Source: Alphaproteobacteria bacterium (GTDB lineage: Bacteria > Pseudomonadota > Alphaproteobacteria > ATCC43930 > CGMCC-115725). From it: a stretch of 6,415 nt of DNA. Each line of letters starts with the position of its first letter. The first letter of the stretch is position 1. The notes beneath the pieces are model-generated. The model was not told the origin of the DNA, did no database searches, and saw only the letters and a program-made list of their open reading frames with translations. Positions 1 through 5,217 of this stretch are shown here, piece after piece. The DNA is taken from NCBI GenBank assembly GCA_028866355.1, contig JAGWIH010000137.1:1-6415 (forward strand), in the 5' to 3' direction. A program made the translations under genes and the position numbers.

Positions 1-1086
1 TCCAAGCCGGTCAACGACATCGCGCTCTTCGCGCGGGTGCGCTCGCTCGTGCGGTTGCGCCGCATGATGGAAGAGTGGCGGCATCGCGAGGAAGTCTACG
101 ATCAATTCAACGCCCTCTTCGATCGGGAGGCTCCGGCCGAGGATCGCGGTCCGGCGCGCGTCCTGCTGTGGGAGGAGAACAGCTTCTCCGGCGCCCGCAT
201 CGCCGAGCTGCTGGCGCCGGTGGCGAGCGAAGTGGTTCGCCCGACCAGCGCCGAAGAGCTGATCCACAACTGCGATCATTCGATCGAGCTGGTCATTCTT
301 TCGCTGGCAGGCAAGCTCGACGCGCTGCGTCTCGTGTCGCAGCTGCGCGCGCAAGAGCAGAGCCGCCTCGTACCGATCCTGCTGATCGCCGATCCGTCGG
401 AACTGCCGCGGCTCGCCAAGGGCCTCGATCTCGGCGCCACCGATTACCTGGTGCGGCCGCTCGATCGCAACGAACTGATCGCCCGGGCCCGCACCAGCAT
501 CCGCCGCAAGCGCGTGCAGGATCGGCTGCAGGAGAACTATCAAAAGAGCCTGTCGCTGGCCCTCACCGACGGCCTGACCGGGCTCTACAATCGTCGGTAC
601 CTTTCGGCCCATCTGGAAAGCTTGCTGCCGAACGTCGGGGACGGCGCCAAGGGGCCGGGATTGCTCATGTTCGATCTCGACTTCTTCAAGCGCGTCAACG
701 ATACGCACGGACATGCGGCCGGCGACGCCGTGCTGCGCGAAGTCGCCGCCCGCGTCGCGCGCAACGTCCGCGCCTTCGATCTCGTGTCGCGGTATGGCGG
801 CGAGGAATTCGTCGTCGTCCTGCCGGAAACGCCGCTGCCCGTCGCGGTGGTGGTTGCCGAGCGATTGCGCGCCGTGGTCGCCGAGAAACCCATTGCCGTC
901 GCCGAGGGGACCGAGATCGGCGTCTCGATCAGCGTCGGCGTTGCCGTGACGCGCGACGCCACCGAGACCGCGGCTTCGTTGATGCGTCGCGCCGACGAGG
1001 CGCTGTACGCGGCGAAGGCACACGGCCGTAACTGCGTGATGACTTATCCGGCCGACGCCGCCGTCGCCAACGGCGCCGCCGCCTGA
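1..1086 (+). CDS. pleD: PleD, REC-REC-GGDEF response regulator and diguanylate cyclase (5' end outside the window)
   Basis: This enzyme makes cyclic di-GMP from two GTP. In Caulobacter, PleD is activated by phosphorylation and controls the swarmer-to-stalked transition. The frame is open from base 1 with no start codon required, so about 95 N-terminal residues (most of REC1) lie outside; Caulobacter PleD has about 454 residues and 361 are visible. Codon 2 is the conserved receiver lysine in SKPVND. The second receiver spans roughly visible codons 51-172 and is degenerate: the phospho-acceptor Asp is replaced by Ser (codon 301-303, in LVILSLAG) and the usual KP is RP. The GGDEF domain follows (about codons 183-345), with DGLTGLYNRR, the metal-binding FDLDFFKRVND, the active-site motif GGEEF (796-810) and, five residues upstream, the inhibitory-site RxxD (RAFD, 769-780). 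It should therefore be an active cyclase with product inhibition. A divK gene would be expected upstream, but that cannot be seen. Confidence 0.93.
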   Translation, partial: SKPVNDIALFARVRSLVRLRRMMEEWRHREEVYDQFNALFDREAPAEDRGPARVLLWEENSFSGARIAELLAPVASEVVRPTSAEELIHNCDHSIELVILSLAGKLDALRLVSQLRAQEQSRLVPILLIADPSELPRLAKGLDLGATDYLVRPLDRNELIARARTSIRRKRVQDRLQENYQKSLSLALTDGLTGLYNRRYLSAHLESLLPNVGDGAKGPGLLMFDLDFFKRVNDTHGHAAGDAVLREVAARVARNVRAFDLVSRYGGEEFVVVLPETPLPVAVVVAERLRAVVAEKPIAVAEGTEIGVSISVGVAVTRDATETAASLMRRADEALYAAKAHGRNCVMTYPADAAVANGAAA

Positions 1087-1112
1087 TGGCGGCCGGCCGT
1101 AACCTAATAAGC

Positions 1113-1144
1113 GAAAAAGCCGCATCCTCGGATGCGGCTTTTTC
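1113..1144. terminator. Bidirectional intrinsic terminator between pleD and rpmG
   Basis: Perfect 15-base arms (1113-1127 and 1130-1144) with core GCCGCATCC/GGATGCGGC form a hairpin with an effective CTCG tetraloop. The arms end in A5 on the left and T5 on the right, so a U-tract follows the stem in transcripts from either strand. The hairpin lies 26 nt after the pleD stop and 22 nt after the rpmG stop, as expected for a shared terminator of convergent genes. Confidence 0.9.
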
Positions 1145-1166
1145 GTCGGCGCGGCAAACGGCCGGC

Positions 1167-1337
1167 TTACTTGATCTTGGATTCCTTGAAGACGACGTGC
1201 TTCTTCGCGATCGGGTCGTACTTCTTCAGCTCGAGTTTCTCGGTTTTGACACCGCGCGGATTCTTGTGCGTGACATAATAGTATCCAGTGTCCGCACTGC
1301 TGACGAGCTTAACGATGATTGAGCCACCCTTGGCCAT
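1167..1337 (-). CDS. rpmG: 50S ribosomal protein L33 (bL33)
   Basis: A 56-residue basic protein of the large ribosomal subunit. Translation of the minus strand starts MAKGGSIIVKLVSSADTGYY and contains the family signature YYVTHKNPR, followed by KLELKKYDPIAKKH and a C-terminal FKESKIK. This is a close match to alphaproteobacterial L33, which is usually about 55 residues. No cysteine is present, so it is the zinc-independent (C-minus) form. Start is ATG (CAT at 1335-1337) and stop TAA. The Shine-Dalgarno is weak; a GGAT lies about 8 nt upstream. The gene converges on pleD and is divergent from the yjbQ-like gene. A pleD-rpmG neighbourhood is common in Alphaproteobacteria. A well-formed promoter sits about 30 nt upstream of the start. 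Confidence 0.95.
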   Translation of the reverse strand: MAKGGSIIVKLVSSADTGYYYVTHKNPRGVKTEKLELKKYDPIAKKHVVFKESKIK

Positions 1338-1372
1338 GACGTCGATCCGCGAAAGAATGGAAGAAGGGGCGG

Positions 1373-1401
1373 ACCATACCGCCGCAAGGACTCCATTTCA
1401 A
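1373..1401 (-). promoter_or_regulatory. Candidate sigma70-type promoter of rpmG
   Basis: Reading the minus strand, TTGAAA (bases 1401-1396) is followed after exactly 17 bp by TATGGT (1378-1373). These match 5/6 and 4/6 of the TTGACA/TATAAT consensus. Transcription would begin near 1366, giving a leader of about 30 nt before the rpmG ATG. That is a sensible arrangement for a highly expressed ribosomal gene. No start site has been mapped, so this is inferred from sequence alone. Confidence 0.6.
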
Positions 1402-1440
1402 GCCGGCCGAGCGGCGAAAATGACAAGGAAATGGCCGAAA

Positions 1441-1860
1441 ATGCGGATGGCACAAGGACGTATCGACGTCGCGACCACGGGGCAGGGCTTCTACGATGTA
1501 ACGGCACAGGCGGCGGCCTGGGTTGCCGAACAGGGGATCGCGGCCGGCCTCCTGACCCTGTTCATCCGCCATACCTCGGCCTCGCTGCTGATCCAGGAAA
1601 ACGCGGCGCCCGCGGTTCGGACGGATTTGACCGGTTTCCTGGCCGAGCTGGCTCCGGAGGACCCGTCGCGCTGGCGCCACGACGACGAGGGGGCCGACGA
1701 CATGCCGGCCCATGCTCGCGCCGCGATGTTGCCGGTTCAGCTGTCGGTGCCGGTTGCGGGCGGCCGCCTACTCCTCGGCACCTGGCAGGGGATATACGTG
1801 GTCGAACACCGGCGGCGCGCGCATCGGCGCGAGGTCATTCTTCATTTGATCGGAATGTGA
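1441..1860 (+). CDS. yjbQ: YjbQ/UPF0047 family protein, possible thiamine-phosphate synthase-like activity
   Basis: A 139-residue soluble protein matching the YjbQ (UPF0047) family along its whole length; E. coli YjbQ has 138 residues. Diagnostic segments are FIRHTSASLLIQENAAPAVR in the first half, then HDDEGADDMPAHARAAML with conserved acidic and His residues, and a C-terminal LLLGTWQGIYVVEHR ending in an HLIG strand. E. coli YjbQ has been reported to show thiamine-phosphate synthase activity, but the physiological role of the family is unsettled. I chose ATG 1441 because AAGGA at 1425-1429 sits about 11 nt upstream and the length then equals the family length. In-frame ATGs at 1420 and 1447 are alternatives. 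Much longer versions reaching back to 1288 would run antisense into rpmG and lack homology. It probably shares the 1338-1440 intergenic region with rpmG; I see no clear plus-strand promoter there. Confidence 0.88.
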   Translation: MRMAQGRIDVATTGQGFYDVTAQAAAWVAEQGIAAGLLTLFIRHTSASLLIQENAAPAVRTDLTGFLAELAPEDPSRWRHDDEGADDMPAHARAAMLPVQLSVPVAGGRLLLGTWQGIYVVEHRRRAHRREVILHLIGM

Positions 1861-1889
1861 CGTATTTTTGTGCAAGCCGAGACGTCCGG

Positions 1890-1918
1890 TTGACCGCTCG
1901 GCAGCGATGATTTACGAC
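1890..1918 (+). promoter_or_regulatory. Candidate promoter of the hpnIKL operon
   Basis: TTGACC (1890-1895; 5/6 to the -35 consensus) is separated by 17 bp from TACGAC (1913-1918; 3/6 to the -10 consensus, keeping the important first T, the A at position 2 and the A at position 5). If used, transcription starts near 1925, and the hpnI mRNA has a leader of about 215 nt carrying the G-quadruplex motif and repeats described below. A second, weaker TTTTAG/GTAATT pair (16 bp apart, at about 2040-2067) would give a shorter leader. The choice between them is inference. Confidence 0.35.
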
Positions 1919-1961
1919 TGGTACAAACAAAAAAACGTTCGTTGCGCGCGGCTGTTAAATC

Positions 1962-1985
1962 GGGTGGGGGAGTTGGGGGATCGGG
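1962..1985 (+). other. Canonical G-quadruplex motif upstream of hpnI
   Basis: Four guanine runs on the plus (coding) strand: GGG, GGGGG, GGGGG and GGG, with spacers of 1 (T), 4 (AGTT) and 3 (ATC) bases. This satisfies the standard G3+N1-7 definition of an intramolecular quadruplex. It lies about 155 nt before the hpnI start, in non-coding DNA. If the promoter at 1890-1918 is used, it is present in the mRNA leader. Folding and function are inferred, not shown. Confidence 0.7.
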
Positions 1986-2003
1986 CCATTCGCAGTCACG
2001 AGT

Positions 2004-2030
2004 CTGCGGCGGAAGTCGACGCTGCGGCGG
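2004..2030 (+). repeat. 9-bp direct repeat in the hpnI leader
   Basis: CTGCGGCGG occurs at 2004-2012 and again at 2022-2030, an 18-bp period. The first copy also pairs partly with CGCAG at 1991-1995, making a 5-bp stem with an 8-nt loop. It could be a protein-binding site or simple GC-rich redundancy. Confidence 0.4.
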
Positions 2031-2056
2031 CGTGATTGGTTTTAGCGCGGACAGAT

Positions 2057-2085
2057 CTCACGTAATTCCTCGTCTCAATCGTGAG
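2057..2085. repeat. Inverted repeat upstream of hpnI
   Basis: CTCACG (2057-2062) and CGTGAG (2080-2085) are perfect 6-bp arms around a 17-nt, relatively AT-rich centre. It lies about 55-83 nt before the hpnI ATG. It could be an operator for a dimeric regulator or a leader hairpin. No known regulator site is recognised. Confidence 0.4.
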
Positions 2086-2099
2086 CGCCCCTGAGCGCC
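2082..2099 (+). repeat. 8-bp tandem direct repeat at 10-bp period before hpnI
   Basis: TGAGCGCC occurs at 2082-2089 and 2092-2099. The copies are one helical turn apart, so a protein could bind both on the same DNA face. The first copy overlaps the right arm of the inverted repeat at 2080-2085. Function unknown. Confidence 0.45.
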
Positions 2100-2139
2100 G
2101 CCGCAGCACCGGCTTGTGGTTTTGTCGCGTGGGGGAGCC

Positions 2140-3360
2140 ATGGGTTTGTTCGACCTGTGCATGGTCGGCGGTGACGGGTTCGGGTTTTTCGAATGCGTCC
2201 TCGATTCTGGACAGCCGTCAACACTGTCGCTTGCACTGCTCACCGGGCTTTTCCTCGCTCTGCTTTCGGCGGGATATCTCGGCCTCGCAATCTACCGTGT
2301 GCTCCGTTATCGCGCCGCACCGACTGTCGATGTCGGATTCCGGCCAGCCGTCACCGTTCTGAAGCCGCTTTGCGGCGCTGAGCCGGAGCTTTATTCGTGC
2401 CTGCGGTCGTTTTGCGATCAGGACTATCCAGAATTTCAGATCGTCTTCGGCGTCGTCGACGCCGCTGACGATGCGGTGGCCGTCGTCGAGCGGCTGATAT
2501 CGGAATTCCCGGCGCTCGATCTGATTCTGACGATTGATCCCAGCATCCGAGGCGAGAATTTAAAAATCAGCAATCTCGTCAACATGGCGCGGTTCGCCAA
2601 GCACGACGTGATCGTCGTGTCGGACAGCGATACGCGCGTTGGTCGCGACTGCCTCGCGCGGGTGGTGGCGCCGCTCATCGATGCGCAAACCGGCGCCGTC
2701 ACGTGTCTGTACAAAGGGGCGCCAGTGCCGGGCCTTGCATCGCGTCTAGCGGGGCTGTTCATCGACGATTGGTTCCTATCGTCGGCGGTGGTCGATGCGC
2801 GCATGCGCGCGGTGACGTATTGCTTCGGCCCGGTCAGCGCCGTGCGTGGCGATGTTCTCGATGCGATCGGTGGCTTTCCGCGGCTGGCGTCGCATTTGGC
2901 CGACGATTTCATGATGGGCCGACTGATTGCGGCGGCCGGCTATCGCGTCGAGCTTGCCGACGTGATCGTCGAAACCGTGGTGGCCGAAACCTGGCGTACG
3001 TTATTCGCGCACGAGCTCCGGTGGGCACGCACGGTCAAGGCGGTGAAGCCCGGCGAGCATTTCATGTCCGGGATCACCGAGCCGCTGCCGCTGATCGCTC
3101 TGCTTTTGTTCAATCAGGGTGCGCTCGGCTGGTTGGCGATCGGCGCGTTGGTGGCGCTTCGCCTCGTGTTGCATTACGCCATGCGCGTGCGCTTCGCCGT
3201 TTCACCGCCGTGTCCGTGGCTGGTGCCGCTGCGTGAGTGCCTGTGTTTCGGCGTCTGGGTCGCGAGCTTCGCCGGTAGCAGCGTGCGGTGGCGTAACCGC
3301 GACTTTGTGATCGACGCCGGTGGCCGTCTGATCCCGCTGGTCAGCCGGTATGCGTCGTGA
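2140..3360 (+). CDS. hpnI: HpnI, hopanoid biosynthesis glycosyltransferase (ceramide glucosyltransferase-like)
   Basis: An inner-membrane glycosyltransferase of the GT2/GT21 type. HpnI proteins transfer N-acetylglucosamine from UDP-GlcNAc to the terminal hydroxyl of bacteriohopanetetrol. From ATG 2140 there are 406 residues. An N-terminal membrane helix (about 28-52) is followed by a Rossmann-like catalytic domain with the nucleotide-sugar site VVD (D107), DSD (D162-D164), the acceptor-side DD of LADDF (D255-D256) and HELRW (291-295), the counterpart of the (Q/R)xxRW motif with His in first place. Hydrophobic C-terminal segments lie near 315-350 and 365-385. The start is uncertain. A GGGGGAG tract (2131-2137) lies only 2 nt before ATG 2140, so TTG 2146 or ATG 2161 could be used instead; GTG 2116 has no ribosome site. 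By hand count, bases 2221-2580 are about 58 percent GC, lower than sampled pleD lines (63-77 percent). It overlaps hpnK by 11 nt. Confidence 0.9.
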   Translation: MGLFDLCMVGGDGFGFFECVLDSGQPSTLSLALLTGLFLALLSAGYLGLAIYRVLRYRAAPTVDVGFRPAVTVLKPLCGAEPELYSCLRSFCDQDYPEFQIVFGVVDAADDAVAVVERLISEFPALDLILTIDPSIRGENLKISNLVNMARFAKHDVIVVSDSDTRVGRDCLARVVAPLIDAQTGAVTCLYKGAPVPGLASRLAGLFIDDWFLSSAVVDARMRAVTYCFGPVSAVRGDVLDAIGGFPRLASHLADDFMMGRLIAAAGYRVELADVIVETVVAETWRTLFAHELRWARTVKAVKPGEHFMSGITEPLPLIALLLFNQGALGWLAIGALVALRLVLHYAMRVRFAVSPPCPWLVPLRECLCFGVWVASFAGSSVRWRNRDFVIDAGGRLIPLVSRYAS

Positions 3361-4240
3361 TAACGCCAAGGCCGTGAAGCAGCTGATCGTTACCGCCGAT
3401 GATTTTGGCTTGGCGCTCGCCGTGAACGAGGCGGTTGAGCAGGCACATCGCCGCGGCATCCTCTCGGCCGCGAGCCTGATGGTAACGGCTGCTGCTGCTG
3501 CTGACGCGGTTGATCGCGCTCGGCGCCTGCCCGGTCTCGGCGTGGGGCTGCACCTCGTCTTGGTCGATGGTCGGCCGGCGCTGCCGCCCGACGAGATTCC
3601 GGATCTCGTCGGAGCCGACGGCCGCTTTCCGGCCGACGTGACGGCGGCCGGGATCAGAATCTTTTGCCGGCCGCGTGCCCGTGCCCAGCTCGAACGCGAA
3701 ATTCGCGCGCAGCTCGAATTATTCCGCAAGACCGGCCTCGCGCTGGACCACGTCAACTCGCACCATCATTTTCACATTCATCCGACGATCGCCGCGACGC
3801 TGGTGCGCCTCGCGCCGCAATATGGCATCAAGGCCATCCGAGTGCCAACCGAGCGGCCGATGGAAAGCTGGCACGCCGCCGGCGATCGCCTGTTTCACCG
3901 GCTGTTTGCGTGGGCCACGCAGGTCCCCTGGACCCGTTCGCTGCGGCGACAACTCGATCGCGCCGGCATCCGCGCCAACGATTGCGTGCTCGGTCTGAGC
4001 GATACCGGCGACATGCGCGCCGATCGGGTCGCCCGCTACCTGGCGAATTTGCCGGAGGGGATCTCCGAACTTTATGTGCACGCCGCGGTCGAGCGGTGGA
4101 ATGGTCCCGAAGTATGGCCGAAAAATTATGCCTGTCGCGGCGAATTCGAAGCGTTGATCGACGCGAACGTATTGGCGACGCTGCGGCGCGCTGGCGTGCG
4201 ACCGATCACTTTTTCTGCGTTGGCGCGGCCCGCCGCATGA
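3350..4240 (+). CDS. hpnK: HpnK, hopanoid biosynthesis deacetylase of the ChbG/YdjC family
   Basis: A 296-residue soluble protein with the ChbG/YdjC carbohydrate-deacetylase fold. In hopanoid clusters HpnK removes the acetyl group from the GlcNAc that HpnI attaches to bacteriohopanetetrol, giving the glucosamine derivative. Expected metal-site and catalytic motifs are present: TADDFG (15-20) near the N-terminus, GLHL (66-69) followed by D73, and the histidine-rich DHVNSHHHFHIHP (133-145). A later YVHAAVERW (242-250) occupies the usual ELY-H block. There is no signal peptide or membrane helix, so it should act in the cytoplasm on the membrane-bound lipid. The ATG lies inside hpnI, 11 nt before the end of the hpnI stop codon, with no clear Shine-Dalgarno, which points to translational coupling. 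GTG 3374 is a possible but less likely start. The stop overlaps the hpnL start as ATGA. Confidence 0.92.
   Translation: MRRDNAKAVKQLIVTADDFGLALAVNEAVEQAHRRGILSAASLMVTAAAAADAVDRARRLPGLGVGLHLVLVDGRPALPPDEIPDLVGADGRFPADVTAAGIRIFCRPRARAQLEREIRAQLELFRKTGLALDHVNSHHHFHIHPTIAATLVRLAPQYGIKAIRVPTERPMESWHAAGDRLFHRLFAWATQVPWTRSLRRQLDRAGIRANDCVLGLSDTGDMRADRVARYLANLPEGISELYVHAAVERWNGPEVWPKNYACRGEFEALIDANVLATLRRAGVRPITFSALARPAA
3488..3502 (+). repeat. GCT x5 microsatellite inside hpnK
   Basis: Five consecutive GCT codons encode Ala47-Ala51, between the DDFG and GLHL motifs. The neighbouring alanine codons are mostly GCC/GCG, so the run stands out. Slippage by whole units would only change the alanine count, in a region that is not catalytic. 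Confidence 0.6.
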
Positions 4241-5217
4241 GGACGGGATTTGCGCTGTGCGCAATTGTCGGCGTGCTTTCGGGCGGTGCGCTCATCGCCT
4301 GGCAGGGCTTTGCTGCAGTCGGCTCGGCGCTCGAAGTGGCCGGGCTACCGTGTTTGGCGGTGATCTGCCTTTTCCACGTGGTGCCGCTGGGCTGTTGCGC
4401 CGAGGCCTGGCGAATCCTGCTGCGCAATCCCAAGCCCGGCATCGCGGGCTTCGCCTGGTTCCGCTGGGTGCGGGACGCCGGCGGCGACATTCTTGGAATC
4501 GTTCCCGCCGGCGGTGAAATGGCCGGCATTCGCACCATGGTCGCGCGCGGCGTCGAGCCGGCGCTGGCTGCTGCGTCGACCGTGGTCGACTTGACGGTCG
4601 AGATGTCGGCGCAAGTGATTTTCACGATGCTGGGCCTGATGCTGTTAATCGTCCAGCACCCGAACAATCCGATGGTCGGCTGGATGCTCGCCGGCATCTG
4701 GGTCGTCCTGGTGTTTGCCGGTGGGTTTTTCACCATTCAACGGATCGGTGCGTTTCGGTTGCTCGAGCACTTGGCCGAACGGCTGATCGTCGACCGGGGC
4801 TGGTCGCATCTCGCCGGCGTGCGCGGCATCCATGACAACATCCTGGCGATCTATTCCGACCGTCCGCGGATCGGCCGTGCGCTTGCGACGCATTTCTGCG
4901 CGTGGATTGTTGGCTGTGGCGAAGCGGCTTTGATCCTCTATTTCATGAATACGCCGCTCGATTTCCGCTCCGTGATCGCGCTCGAGAGCTTGACCTATGC
5001 AATCCGGAGCGCCGCATTTTTCGTGCCCGCCGCAGCCGGCGTGCAGGAAGGCGGTTACGTGCTGGTTGGCGCGACGCTGGGCCTCGGTCCCGAGTTCGCG
5101 CTTGCGCTGTCGTTAATGAAGCGGGCGCGCGAGCTGACGCTTGGGATGACCGCGCTGCTCATTTGGCAATGGTTCGAAGGACGCTTGCTGTTGCGCGCCC
5201 GCCGCGCCGTCCGTTAA
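4237..5217 (+). CDS. hpnL: HpnL, hopanoid-associated polytopic membrane protein (UPF0104/LPG synthase TM-like)
   Basis: A 326-residue integral membrane protein with roughly seven to nine hydrophobic segments (for example 5-22, 37-55, 125-140, 147-167, 215-236, 243-265, 271-294, 300-313). It matches the UPF0104 family, related to the membrane half of lysylphosphatidylglycerol synthase. Two family blocks are visible: GDILGIVPAGGEMAGIR (83-99) and VPAAAGVQEGGYVLVG (263-278), the counterpart of the P-x-G-x-G-x-x-E motif. The biochemical role of HpnL is not established; movement of a modified hopanoid across or within the inner membrane is a reasonable guess from family relationship and operon position. 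The start is ATG 4237, overlapping the hpnK stop by 4 nt (ATGA), so translation is probably coupled. The stop TAA (5215-5217) shares bases with the stop of the convergent transporter gene. Confidence 0.88.
   Translation: MRTGFALCAIVGVLSGGALIAWQGFAAVGSALEVAGLPCLAVICLFHVVPLGCCAEAWRILLRNPKPGIAGFAWFRWVRDAGGDILGIVPAGGEMAGIRTMVARGVEPALAAASTVVDLTVEMSAQVIFTMLGLMLLIVQHPNNPMVGWMLAGIWVVLVFAGGFFTIQRIGAFRLLEHLAERLIVDRGWSHLAGVRGIHDNILAIYSDRPRIGRALATHFCAWIVGCGEAALILYFMNTPLDFRSVIALESLTYAIRSAAFFVPAAAGVQEGGYVLVGATLGLGPEFALALSLMKRARELTLGMTALLIWQWFEGRLLLRARRAVR

Noticed and set aside
585..962. 125-residue minus-strand ORF inside pleD
   Set aside because: It lies opposite the GGDEF domain, is rich in Ser, Arg and Thr as expected for a GC-rich shadow frame, and has no recognisable motif.
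1288..1440. N-terminal extension of the YjbQ-like gene back to 1288
   Set aside because: The extension overlaps rpmG antisense and its promoter, has no family similarity, and would make the protein about 50 residues longer than the family.
1836..1869. Intrinsic terminator at the end of the YjbQ-like gene
   Set aside because: The T5 tract at about 1865-1869 is preceded only by a 5-bp stem (CATTC/GAATG) with a 12-nt loop, too weak to call.
1877..1901. Hairpin CCGAG...CTCGG after the YjbQ-like gene
   Set aside because: The stem is interrupted by a 5-nt bulge, has no following T-tract, and overlaps the candidate -35 box. It was not called as a separate feature.
2116..2139. GTG 2116 as the start of hpnI
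   Set aside because: There is no ribosome binding site upstream of 2116, and the added residues do not resemble family N-termini. ATG 2140 was preferred, although it is not certain.
3202..3756. 184-residue minus-strand ORF opposite hpnI/hpnK
   Set aside because: The composition is typical of an antisense frame, and it overlaps conserved HpnI and HpnK residues coded on the other strand.
3664..4236. Long upstream in-frame extension of hpnL through hpnK
   Set aside because: The translation is Arg-rich and shadows hpnK. The ATGA overlap at 4237 gives the normal family start and length.
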